A DNA stretch of 43,691 bases. Origin: UBA11524 sp051883695 (GTDB lineage: Bacteria > Bacillota > Clostridia > Christensenellales > Aristaeellaceae). The stretch lies in NCBI GenBank assembly GCA_051883695.1, contig JBJEUF010000099.1, positions 1 to 43,691 of the forward strand, in the 5' to 3' direction. How positions within the stretch are numbered: the first letter of the stretch is position 1; the number at the start of each line of letters is the position of its first letter. The translations under genes were made by a program, and so were the position numbers. Below are positions 1 through 7,299 of this stretch, piece after piece. Below the pieces are notes generated by a model. It had not been told where the DNA came from. It saw only the letters and a list, made by a program, of their open reading frames with translations, and made no database searches.

Positions 1-59
1 ACTTGGCTCTCTTTTTTTCTACCCATCTGTTACCTATCTATTGTACCAAAACACAGGCC

Positions 60-88
60 TTTTCAAACGCACGATTTTGCGCTATACT
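60..88 (+). promoter_or_regulatory. Probable sigma-A promoter of the ABC exporter operon
   Basis: TTTTCA (60-65) and TATACT (83-88) are separated by 17 nt. Transcription would start near 95, just before the GGAGGAG ribosome site at 109-115. This rules out the longer reading frame that opens at 41. Confidence 0.55.
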
Positions 89-121
89 CTTTGGGAATCA
101 TCTGCCATGGAGGAGTTGCCC

Positions 122-1867
122 TTGAAGTACCTGCTGTCTTACCTGAAAAAGTACCGGGTCGAAAGCGTTCTTGCGCCCCTGTTCAAGATGCTGGAGGCCT
201 TCTTTGACCTGCGCGTGCCGCTGATTGTGGCGAACCTGATCAACGTGGGCATCAACGGCGCCTTTGCCGATGAGTCCGCGCGCCTGCCCTACATCCTCGG
301 GCAGTGCGGCTTGCTGGTGCTCATGGCGCTGATCGGTCTCATCTGCTCCTTTACCGCGCAGTACTTTGCTGCCCGGGCAGCCATCGGCACGTCCACGCAG
401 CTGCGCCGCCACCTGATGGCGCACATCCAGACCCTCTCCTTCTCGGAGCTGGATACCATCGGCGCGTCCACCCTCATCACCCGCATGACCGCGGACACCA
501 ATCAGGTGCAGAACGGCGTGAACATGTTCCTGCGCCTGCTTCTGCGCAGCCCGTTCATCGTCATCGGCGCGATGATCGCCGCCTTCACCATCAATGCGGA
601 CGCGGCCTGGGTGTTTGTGGTGGCCATCCCGGTGCTGTCGGTGATCGTCTTTGGCGTGATGCGGCTGACCTCGCCCCTGTACAAAAAGGTGCAGCAGCGG
701 CTGGATGCGGTCACCGGCACGACCCGCGAGAACCTCTCCGGCGTGCGCGTGGTGCGTGCCTTCTGCCGCGAGGAGGACGAGGCGGAGCGCTTCGCCCAGG
801 CCAACGAGGCGCTGAACGCGGCGCAGCTGAAGGTGGGCCGCATCGCGGCGCTGACCAATCCGCTGACCTATGTGGTCATCAATCTGGGCATCATCGCGCT
901 GCTCTATGTGGGCGGCGGCAAGGTGAACGTCGGGCTGCTGGCCTCGGGCGACGTGGTGGCGCTGCTGAACTACATGAGCCAGATCCTTGTGGAGCTGGTG
1001 AAGCTGGCGAACCTGATCGTGCTGCTGACCCGTGCGTATGCCAGCCTCAACCGCTGCGCGGCGGTGCTGGACACCCAGACGTCCATGACCTACCCGGAGA
1101 AGGCCCGTTGTGCCGAATCCCCGGAGGAGGCTGTCCGCTTTGACCATGTGTCCCTGACCTACCGCGGCGCGGGTGACGAGAGCATCTCCGACGTGAGCTT
1201 CTGCGCATTGCGCGGACAGACCATCGGCGTGATCGGCGGCACCGGCTCGGGCAAATCGACGCTGGTGAACCTGATTCCGCGCTTCTATGACGCGACGAAG
1301 GGCACCGTGTCCCTGATGGGGCGTCCCGTGGCAAAATGGCCCCATGACGAGCTGCGCGACCGCGTGGCGGTGGTGCTGCAGAAGGCGCAGCTCTTCAAGG
1401 GCACGATCCGCTCCAACCTGCTCTATGGCGACAGGAACGCCGACGACGCACAGCTCTGGCAGGCGCTGGAAACGGCGCAGGCGGCGGAATTTGTGCGCCA
1501 GAAGCCCGATGGGCTGGACGAGCCGGTTGAGCAGGGCGGTCGCAACCTCTCCGGCGGTCAGAAGCAGCGCCTGACCATCGCCCGGGCGCTGGTAAGCCGG
1601 CCGGATATCCTGATCCTGGACGACAGCGCCTCTGCCCTGGACTATGCCACCGACGCGGCACTCCGCAAGGCGCTGCGGGCGCTGCCGGAAAACACCACAA
1701 CCTTCATTGTCTCCCAGCGCACCTCCTCCATCCGCCATGCCGACCAGATTCTTGTCATGGATGACGGCAAGCTGGTGGGCTGCGGCACCCATGACGAGCT
1801 GATGGCGCGCTGCGAGGTCTATCGTGAGATTCACGAATCGCAGTTCAGAAAGGGGGAGCAGGCATGA
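122..1867 (+). CDS. ABC exporter half-transporter, degenerate-site subunit
   Basis: This 581-residue protein has a six-helix membrane domain (about residues 10-310) followed by an ABC ATPase. Walker A is GGTGSGKS near residue 372, the signature LSGGQ near 476 and Walker B LILDD near 500. The residue after the Walker B Asp, normally the catalytic Glu, is Asp, and the switch His is Gln (IVSQRTSS), so this subunit's own ATP site should be nearly inactive. It still donates a perfect signature to the partner's site. I chose the TTG start at 122 because GGAGGAG lies 6 nt upstream and the promoter lies at 60-88; ATG 107 would leave no ribosome site. It overlaps the next gene by 4 nt (ATGA), as in heterodimeric exporters of the BmrCD or TM287/288 type. 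The substrate is probably a drug, lipid or peptide and cannot be told from sequence. Confidence 0.9.
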   Translation: MKYLLSYLKKYRVESVLAPLFKMLEAFFDLRVPLIVANLINVGINGAFADESARLPYILGQCGLLVLMALIGLICSFTAQYFAARAAIGTSTQLRRHLMAHIQTLSFSELDTIGASTLITRMTADTNQVQNGVNMFLRLLLRSPFIVIGAMIAAFTINADAAWVFVVAIPVLSVIVFGVMRLTSPLYKKVQQRLDAVTGTTRENLSGVRVVRAFCREEDEAERFAQANEALNAAQLKVGRIAALTNPLTYVVINLGIIALLYVGGGKVNVGLLASGDVVALLNYMSQILVELVKLANLIVLLTRAYASLNRCAAVLDTQTSMTYPEKARCAESPEEAVRFDHVSLTYRGAGDESISDVSFCALRGQTIGVIGGTGSGKSTLVNLIPRFYDATKGTVSLMGRPVAKWPHDELRDRVAVVLQKAQLFKGTIRSNLLYGDRNADDAQLWQALETAQAAEFVRQKPDGLDEPVEQGGRNLSGGQKQRLTIARALVSRPDILILDDSASALDYATDAALRKALRALPENTTTFIVSQRTSSIRHADQILVMDDGKLVGCGTHDELMARCEVYREIHESQFRKGEQA

Positions 1868-3627
1868 GCAAGCAGAAGAATACGCTGAACGCCGCAACGC
1901 TCCGCCGCGTTCTGCCCTATATCAGGCCCTATCGGCTGCAGATGCTTCTGTCCCTGCTGTGCGCGTCCGTCAGCGCGGCGGCGGCGCTGCTGATTCCCAT
2001 CTTCTCCGGCAACGCCATCGACTGCATGATCGGCAGGGATGAGGTGGACTTTGGCGGCATCCTGATGAATGTCGTTTTCATCGCCGTGACGGCGCTGCTG
2101 GCGGCAATCGCACAGCAGGTGCTGGCGACCTCCAACAACCGCATTGCCTATTGCGTCAGCCGCGATATCCGCAATGAAACCTCCCGCAAGCTCCAGCGGC
2201 TGCCCCTGTCCTACCTCGATCAGCATCCCACCGGCGATCTGGTCAGCCGCGTCATCGCGGATGTGGACGCCTTCTCCGACGGTCTGCTGATGGGCTTCAC
2301 CCAGCTGTTCACGGGCGTGGTGACCATCGCGGGTACCCTGGGCATCATGCTGGCGCTCAACTGGACGATCGCCGCGCTGGTGGTGGTGCTGACGCCCCTG
2401 AGCCTGTTTGTCGCCGCGTTCATTGCCAAAAATACGCACCGTTTCTTCACCGCCCAGTCCGTCGTGCGCGGTGAGCAGACCGCGATGATCAACGAGATGA
2501 TCGAGGGGCAGAAGGTCATTCAGGCCTTCGGACACGAGGCGGAGAGCCTTGCGGAGTTTGACCGGGTGAACGAGGAGCTGGGCAGCGTGGCGCTGAAGGC
2601 GACCTTCTTCTCCTCGCTGGTGAATCCCTCGACCCGTCTGGTCAACAACATCATCTACGCCGCGGTGGCCTTTGTCTGCGCGCTGCTGGCCATCGGCACG
2701 AACCCCGCGATGACCATGACCGTGGGCGGCATGAGCAAGTTCCTGTCCTACGCCAGCCAGTACGCCAAGCCCTTCAACGAGATTTCAGGCGTGGTGACCG
2801 AGCTGCAGAATGCGCTGGCCTGCATCCGCCGCATCTTTGATCTGCTGGATCAGCCCGACCGTGTTCCGGACAAGGCGGACGCAGCCGGCCTGACGGCGCA
2901 GGGCCACGTCAGCATGCAGGATGTGAGCTTCCGCTATGTGCCCGACCGCCCGCTGATCGAGGGCTTCACGCTGGATGTGCAGCCCGGTCAGCGCATCGCC
3001 ATCGTCGGCCCGACCGGCTGCGGCAAGACGACGCTGATCAACCTGCTGATGCGCTTCTACGATGTGGACGGCGGCGTGATCCGCGTGGACGGCACGGACA
3101 TCCGCGACATCCGGCGTCATGAACTGCGCCGCAACATCGGCATGGTGCTGCAGGATACCTGGCTTAAGGCCGGCACCATCCGCGAGAACATCGCCTATGG
3201 CCGCCCCGATGCGCCGCTGGAGGAGGTCATCGCAGCCGCCAAGGCCGCCCATGCCCATTCCTTTATCCGCCGCCTGCCCGATGGCTACGACACGCCCATC
3301 ACCGAGAACGGCGGCAACCTGTCCCAGGGGCAGAAGCAGCTGCTGTGCATCGCCCGCGTGATGCTGACGCTGCCGCCCATGCTGATCCTTGACGAAGCGA
3401 CCTCCTCCATCGACACCCGCACGGAGCTGCGCATTCAGTCCGCCTTTGCGCGGATGATGCAGGGCCGCACCTCCTTCATCGTGGCGCACCGCCTGTCCAC
3501 CATCCGCGAGGCTGACGTGATCCTCGTCATGAAGGACGGCCACATCATCGAGCAGGGCAACCATGACGCCCTGATGGCGCAAAACGGCTTCTACACCACC
3601 CTGTACAACGCGCAGTTCGGCCTGTAA
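1864..3627 (+). CDS. ABC exporter half-transporter, catalytic-site subunit
   Basis: This 587-residue partner of the preceding subunit has six predicted membrane helices (residues 15-300) and an ATPase domain. Walker A is GPTGCGKTT near residue 382 and Walker B LILDEATSS near 509 with the catalytic Glu present. The switch His is present (IVAHRLST, near 542). Its signature is LSQGQ rather than LSGGQ, so the imperfection falls in the site formed with the partner's degenerate Walker motifs. The dimer therefore has one consensus and one degenerate site, the pattern known for heterodimeric type IV exporters. The ATGA overlap implies translational coupling and 1:1 synthesis. Inverted repeats follow the stop directly. 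Confidence 0.92.
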   Translation: MSKQKNTLNAATLRRVLPYIRPYRLQMLLSLLCASVSAAAALLIPIFSGNAIDCMIGRDEVDFGGILMNVVFIAVTALLAAIAQQVLATSNNRIAYCVSRDIRNETSRKLQRLPLSYLDQHPTGDLVSRVIADVDAFSDGLLMGFTQLFTGVVTIAGTLGIMLALNWTIAALVVVLTPLSLFVAAFIAKNTHRFFTAQSVVRGEQTAMINEMIEGQKVIQAFGHEAESLAEFDRVNEELGSVALKATFFSSLVNPSTRLVNNIIYAAVAFVCALLAIGTNPAMTMTVGGMSKFLSYASQYAKPFNEISGVVTELQNALACIRRIFDLLDQPDRVPDKADAAGLTAQGHVSMQDVSFRYVPDRPLIEGFTLDVQPGQRIAIVGPTGCGKTTLINLLMRFYDVDGGVIRVDGTDIRDIRRHELRRNIGMVLQDTWLKAGTIRENIAYGRPDAPLEEVIAAAKAAHAHSFIRRLPDGYDTPITENGGNLSQGQKQLLCIARVMLTLPPMLILDEATSSIDTRTELRIQSAFARMMQGRTSFIVAHRLSTIREADVILVMKDGHIIEQGNHDALMAQNGFYTTLYNAQFGL

Positions 3628-3674
3628 GGGGCGCTGCCCCTTACAACCCTGCCAGAGGGGCATCGCCCCTCTGG
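3628..3674 (+). terminator. Two GC-rich hairpins after the ABC operon
   Basis: GGGGC/GCCCC (3628-3640) starts right at the stop codon. A perfect 10-bp stem, CCAGAGGGGC (3652-3661) with GCCCCTCTGG (3665-3674), has a 3-nt loop. There is no U-tract, so this may be a transcript-end stabiliser or part of the repeat that follows rather than an efficient terminator. Confidence 0.4.
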
Positions 3675-3825
3675 ACTCCCTTTGCGCGATCGGGCTGCGC
3701 ACCTTCGGTTTGGATTGGTTCCGCGTGCAGGGACAGGGGCGCTGGTTCATACGCCCCTCCGGACTCCCTTTGCGCGATCGGGCTGCGCGCCTTCGGTTTG
3801 GGCCGGTTCCGCGTGCTGGGACAGG
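3673..3825. repeat. Imperfect tandem intergenic repeat, period 88 bp
   Basis: A block starting GGACTCCCTTTGCGCGATCG occurs at 3673 and again at 3761. The two copies agree over about 65 bp with few mismatches (for example GCGCACCTTC versus GCGCGCCTTC). There is no credible start, ribosome site or protein family. It resembles the dispersed intergenic repeats elsewhere in the window in position, but not in sequence. Confidence 0.75.
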
Positions 3826-3826
3826 A

Positions 3827-3866
3827 AATCCCCGGGTCTTCGGCAGCTTCCGAAGACCCGGGGATT
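3827..3866. terminator. Strong hairpin between converging operons
   Basis: A perfect 17-bp stem (3827-3843 with 3850-3866, arm AATCCCCGGGTCTTCGG) encloses a 6-nt loop. It lies 8 nt past the stop of the minus-strand methyltransferase and also faces transcripts from the ABC operon. The U-tract is short on both strands, so this is a likely bidirectional terminator. Confidence 0.65.
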
Positions 3867-3874
3867 CTCATTTC

Positions 3875-4633
3875 CTATTGCTTCCGGGAACAGACCATGA
3901 GCTGAATGTGGTTCTCCGAGGACGGTGTGCCGCCGAAATCCGCATAGCTGTCAAAGACGGTCAGCCCGCGTCCGGCAAGAATGCCCCTGACCTCCTCCAG
4001 CGTATACAGCCGGATGGGATTGCCCTCTTGCATTTCGGGCTTCGGGAGCACGTCGCCATAGGCGTAGTCAAGCTGTCCGTAGAGCAGGATCCTGCTTTGC
4101 GGATCCCATTCAAAATTGGACAGCGTCAGGCACTTCTCGCCGGCCTCCCACTGCCTGCACGGGAAATGGCTGTCGGCGTAGCTGCCGTTCATGATGTCCA
4201 TGAAATGCCGTCCGCCCGGCCTGAGTGCCCGGGCAATCACATCGAAGATTTTGAGGTTCTCTGCTTCGCTTTCAAGGTAGCCGACGGCGCCGTCCGCCAT
4301 GTTCAGCACGACATCAAATTGATCTGCAAAATCCACATCCCGGATGTCGGAGCGGATGAAGCGGGCGTTCAGATGCTCAGCCTGCGCCTGTGCGGCGGCG
4401 TAATCGACGTAAGCCGGCGTGATGTCCACGCCTGTCACATCATAGCCGCGCCGGGCCAGCTCCAGCGAATGACGGCCGAAGCCGCACGCCAGGTCAAGCA
4501 CCCTTTCGCCGCCGGTCAAGCCCAGCTTCTCAACGAGAAAATCCACCTGACGCTTCGTGTCCTCCACCCAGGACTGGTTCTGAATGTCCAATGTCCAGAT
4601 CTTTCTGTACCAATCGCTTGCCATGGGCTTCAT
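3875..4633 (-). CDS. Class I SAM-dependent methyltransferase (second of pair)
   Basis: This 252-residue protein has a Rossmann-fold methyltransferase core. Motif I is VLDLACGFGRHSLELARRG (near residues 45-63), followed by the acidic end of strand 2 (VTGVDIT) and motif IV-like DVVLNM. It should transfer a methyl group from S-adenosylmethionine; the acceptor is unknown. The start at 4633 has AAAGGAGGT 7 nt upstream. Its ATG overlaps the TGA of the upstream methyltransferase (ATGA), so the two are translationally coupled. It is the last gene of a three-gene operon with a radical SAM protein, which suggests sequential modification of one small molecule or macromolecule (inference). Confidence 0.85.
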   Translation of the reverse strand: MKPMASDWYRKIWTLDIQNQSWVEDTKRQVDFLVEKLGLTGGERVLDLACGFGRHSLELARRGYDVTGVDITPAYVDYAAAQAQAEHLNARFIRSDIRDVDFADQFDVVLNMADGAVGYLESEAENLKIFDVIARALRPGGRHFMDIMNGSYADSHFPCRQWEAGEKCLTLSNFEWDPQSRILLYGQLDYAYGDVLPKPEMQEGNPIRLYTLEEVRGILAGRGLTVFDSYADFGGTPSSENHIQLMVCSRKQ

Positions 4634-5418
4634 GTGGGTACCTCCTTTTGATCAGAGACTGTTACATCCTTGATTGCGATAGCTGTGAATTCGCCCGGAA
4701 CCGTCTCATTGTACCATGCCGGATGCTCATCGAATTGCTGCAGACGGAATCCGCAGCGGATCATGGCGTTGATGATTTCGCTGATGGTATATTTGCGGTA
4801 AATGCATTTCGGCATCTGCTGCCGGATGGCTTCGTCATAAAAGCGCGCATGCGCCATCTCGCCTTCAAAGACATCCGTGGAAAAGTAACTCATAGTGGGC
4901 TGCTGCAGATTCAGCGTGTCCGATATCTTGGTGAAGGGATGGAAGTCACTGCAGATGAGCTTTCCACCCATCCTTAGGAGCGCATGCATGATGCGCATGA
5001 ACTCATCAATATCCTGGAAGTAGTGCAGAACACCGCCCTCCATGAACACCACATCAAAGGAATTGGCATATTGGGACAGGTCGATTTCCAATATGTCGCA
5101 GACGACATAACGCACATGCACATGGGCTGCCTCGGCGACCTCAAGCGCGTATTTCCGGTTTTCCTCAGAGATATCAAAGATCGTCACGTCTGCGCCGAGC
5201 AGTGCCAGCGGAATTGCTTTTTTTCCGCAGGAGCCGCAGATATTCGCCACCCTGATACCGTCATAGGTATCAAAGTACCGGGCATAGCGCCTCAACCTGC
5301 CAATGGGGTTCTCAACAGCCGCCTTCGCCATTTCAGCGGGGGCACCCGATGTCCGCACCCAGAAGTCATAGGCGTTGAATTCCCATGCTTTCTTGTTCTG
5401 CGCACTGTAGTTCCTCAT
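4630..5418 (-). CDS. Class I SAM-dependent methyltransferase (first of pair)
   Basis: This 262-residue methyltransferase begins MRNYSAQNKKAWEF. Motif I reads VANICGSCGKKAIPLALLG and is followed by VTIFDIS (acidic ribose-binding position). A cysteine-containing ICGSCG replaces the usual DxGCGxG, which is unusual and might change SAM affinity. The reading frame is open upstream to 5616, but I chose ATG 5418 because GGGAGGT lies 9 nt upstream and the extra residues overlap the radical SAM gene and are low complexity. It begins 43 nt after the radical SAM stop. Acceptor unknown. Confidence 0.82.
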   Translation of the reverse strand: MRNYSAQNKKAWEFNAYDFWVRTSGAPAEMAKAAVENPIGRLRRYARYFDTYDGIRVANICGSCGKKAIPLALLGADVTIFDISEENRKYALEVAEAAHVHVRYVVCDILEIDLSQYANSFDVVFMEGGVLHYFQDIDEFMRIMHALLRMGGKLICSDFHPFTKISDTLNLQQPTMSYFSTDVFEGEMAHARFYDEAIRQQMPKCIYRKYTISEIINAMIRCGFRLQQFDEHPAWYNETVPGEFTAIAIKDVTVSDQKEVPT

Positions 5419-5461
5419 ATACGCCGCACCTCCCGGGGATGGATTCGTGCCATCCCGTTTT

Positions 5462-6589
5462 TTACAGCACGATATCTCCCGGCCTGTAGCCCCGGGGCAG
5501 ATCCTCCTCCTCGACGAAGCGGAAATCCTCGTCCTCCAGCGTCGGCAGGAAAGCGGCATAGGGGATGCCGTCGAATTCGCTGTGATACGCGCTCGCGCCG
5601 AACCAGCCGCCCTCATGCACCTTCACGTTCAGGTCGCGGGCGAACTTGGTCATGTTGCAGCAGTCGTGGATGACGATGGGCCACCCTTCCTCGGCGCATT
5701 CCTTCATCAGGCGGCAGGTCAGCTCATGGCTCCAGATGGGCGAAAGATAGCCGTGACGGGTCATGTACATCGGCTCGCCCTCGTAATTGCCGATGTTGTT
5801 GGGGTTCAGGTGCAGCTCGGCACAGTTCATGAAGGAGATGCCCGTGGAAAGGATGGCTTCCTTCTTCTGGTGGAACTGCACGTAAAAGTCCGGGGTCATG
5901 GGGGTCTCGACGGCGATGGTGGGGATGTGCTTCTTTGCGATGCCCATATTCCCGATCACCTTGTCTGCGCAGTTCGTGCCGCCCAGATTGAAGCGCAGCT
6001 CGTCCAGCCCGGCCTCGCCCAGCGCCCGCAGGTTTTCCTCCGTGCAGAGCGTTCCGTTGGTGTACATGTGCTGGTGCACGCCCGCTGCGTGGAATTTGCG
6101 GATGATGCCGTAGTACTTCTCGATCTCCATGAAGGGCTCCAGATAGACGTAGCTCACACCGGTGGGCTTCTGCTGGATGGAGAGCAGCAGGTCGATGTCC
6201 TCCTCGCGGAATTTCGTTCCGCCGATCTCCCACATGCCCTCGCCGATGGGCGGCTGACAGTCCAGCTCGCCGTAGTTGTAGCAGAAGCGGCAGCTGATAT
6301 TGCATTTGTTGGTCTTGCGGATGGCGGACAGGCCCGTACCGGTCAGGCAGGAACGGCAGCCTTTGGAGAATTTCTCCTCATCACCCACATAATAGGTGCG
6401 CCCCGCAAGGGTTTTCAGTCCGGGAATGGCGGCGCGCAGCCCGGCGATGCGCTTCTCCTGCGCCGTTTCGATCTGGGCGAGGGTCGCCAGTACCAGCTCC
6501 TGCTGATGCGGCATGAGCGCCTCCTCCTCGTCCAGCTGGGCGAAAAAGCTGAACCACATCAGCGCATCGCGCTTGGAAATCTTCATCAT
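5462..6589 (-). CDS. Radical SAM protein of unknown function
   Basis: This 375-residue protein carries the 4Fe-4S radical SAM motif CNISCRFCYN (CxxxCxxC, near residue 95), preceded by another Cys pair in GCRSCLTGTG. A TIM-barrel-like middle and a C-terminal CCNMTKFARDL segment with two adjacent Cys may bind further metal. I see no SPASM-type multi-Cys tail. The start MMKISKRDAL has GGAGG about 6 nt upstream. It leads an operon with two methyltransferases and is probably transcribed from the promoter at 7193-7221 across a decayed gene. Candidate roles are small-molecule, peptide or RNA modification; I cannot pick one. Confidence 0.8.
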   Translation of the reverse strand: MMKISKRDALMWFSFFAQLDEEEALMPHQQELVLATLAQIETAQEKRIAGLRAAIPGLKTLAGRTYYVGDEEKFSKGCRSCLTGTGLSAIRKTNKCNISCRFCYNYGELDCQPPIGEGMWEIGGTKFREEDIDLLLSIQQKPTGVSYVYLEPFMEIEKYYGIIRKFHAAGVHQHMYTNGTLCTEENLRALGEAGLDELRFNLGGTNCADKVIGNMGIAKKHIPTIAVETPMTPDFYVQFHQKKEAILSTGISFMNCAELHLNPNNIGNYEGEPMYMTRHGYLSPIWSHELTCRLMKECAEEGWPIVIHDCCNMTKFARDLNVKVHEGGWFGASAYHSEFDGIPYAAFLPTLEDEDFRFVEEEDLPRGYRPGDIVL

Positions 6590-6628
6590 GACATGCCTCC
6601 GTTCGGGATGAATGCAACCCGCCCCGTA

Positions 6629-7058
6629 TCAGCGGTACTCGGGCTGAATGGTTTCGCGGTCTGTGTCAGCCTCGCAGATATAGTCGATGCCCCACACCTG
6701 TCCGTCGGCGCGCATCGGGGTCGGGCCCTTGCAGCCGGGGATGAGGGGCACGCCGCGCCGTTCATGAACACCATTTCCGGCGGCACCTGCTCCCGGAACA
6801 CATCCTGCAGGGGCTGCTGGCCGTGGCGGGGCTGCTTGCGGTCTGCCTTCAGGCCGCAATCGGGCGGATTCTCCCCATCCTTCTGCCAGGTACGGTTTCA
6901 ACGTCTCCGGCAAAGAGGATGGTGCGCGCCCTGATGCGGATGAGCAGCATGGCGCTCTGGTCGTTCGTGTCCCGGGCCCTGGTGCCTGGCGGTGAAGGAC
7001 GTTTATGGTGACTCGCCGTTTTCTTCAGGGTCAGGAACAGAGCGATCAGGCGCTTCAT
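6629..7058 (-). pseudogene. Decayed secreted metallo-beta-lactamase-fold protein
   Basis: Three minus-strand frames each hold fragments that look like one protein. MKRLIALFLTL (from 7058) is a signal-peptide start. It is followed in the same frame by NDQSAMLLIRIRARTILFAG then DVE, resembling the NxSLVLxLxxGxxxxLLTGD segment of ComEC-type metallo-beta-lactamase domains. That frame stops at 6849. VFREQVPPEMVFMNG is in a second frame, and VPLIPGCKGPTPMRADG through ETIQPEYR, ending at 6629, is in a third. At least two frameshifts and a large internal deletion are implied; the zinc-binding HxHxDH motif is missing. No protein longer than about 95 residues can be made. Confidence 0.5.
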
Positions 7059-7192
7059 TATACGAATCCTCAATCAAAATGTTACATTTCGCTTCACGCA
7101 GCTTCGCCAGAACGAAAAATTCACTGCGCTCGGTGCAGCATTTTGAACGGGAATTCGTATTAGCATATCTCGCTTCCTTTGGATTCGTATCT

Positions 7193-7221
7193 ATTGTAGA
7201 GGACAGGGCGCTTTTTGTCAA
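7193..7221 (-). promoter_or_regulatory. Strong sigma-A promoter for the radical SAM operon
   Basis: TTGACA (7221-7216), a 17-nt spacer and TACAAT (7198-7193) face the pseudogene and radical SAM operon. The octamer ATTCGTAT, or its complement, occurs at 7153-7160, 7183-7190 and 7060-7067 around the transcription start and leader. It may be a regulator site or part of a dispersed repeat. Confidence 0.75.
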
Positions 7222-7225
7222 TGAA

Positions 7226-7258
7226 CGGGAAGGCTTGTTCCCAAAAAACGCCTTCCCG
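7226..7258 (-). terminator. Hairpin after the aconitase gene
   Basis: A 9-bp stem (7226-7234 with 7250-7258, arm CGGGAAGGC) has a 15-nt loop. A short palindrome, CCGGAAAATTCCGG (7256-7269), lies beside it. It sits about 40 nt past the aconitase stop. The U-run is weak. Confidence 0.45.
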
Positions 7259-7299
7259 GAAAATTCCGGAAAGGTGTCATGCTGCTTGGTAACCGGATG

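Noticed and set aside
41..121. Upstream extension of the first ABC subunit
   Set aside because: The extension overlaps the promoter at 60-88 and lacks a ribosome site.
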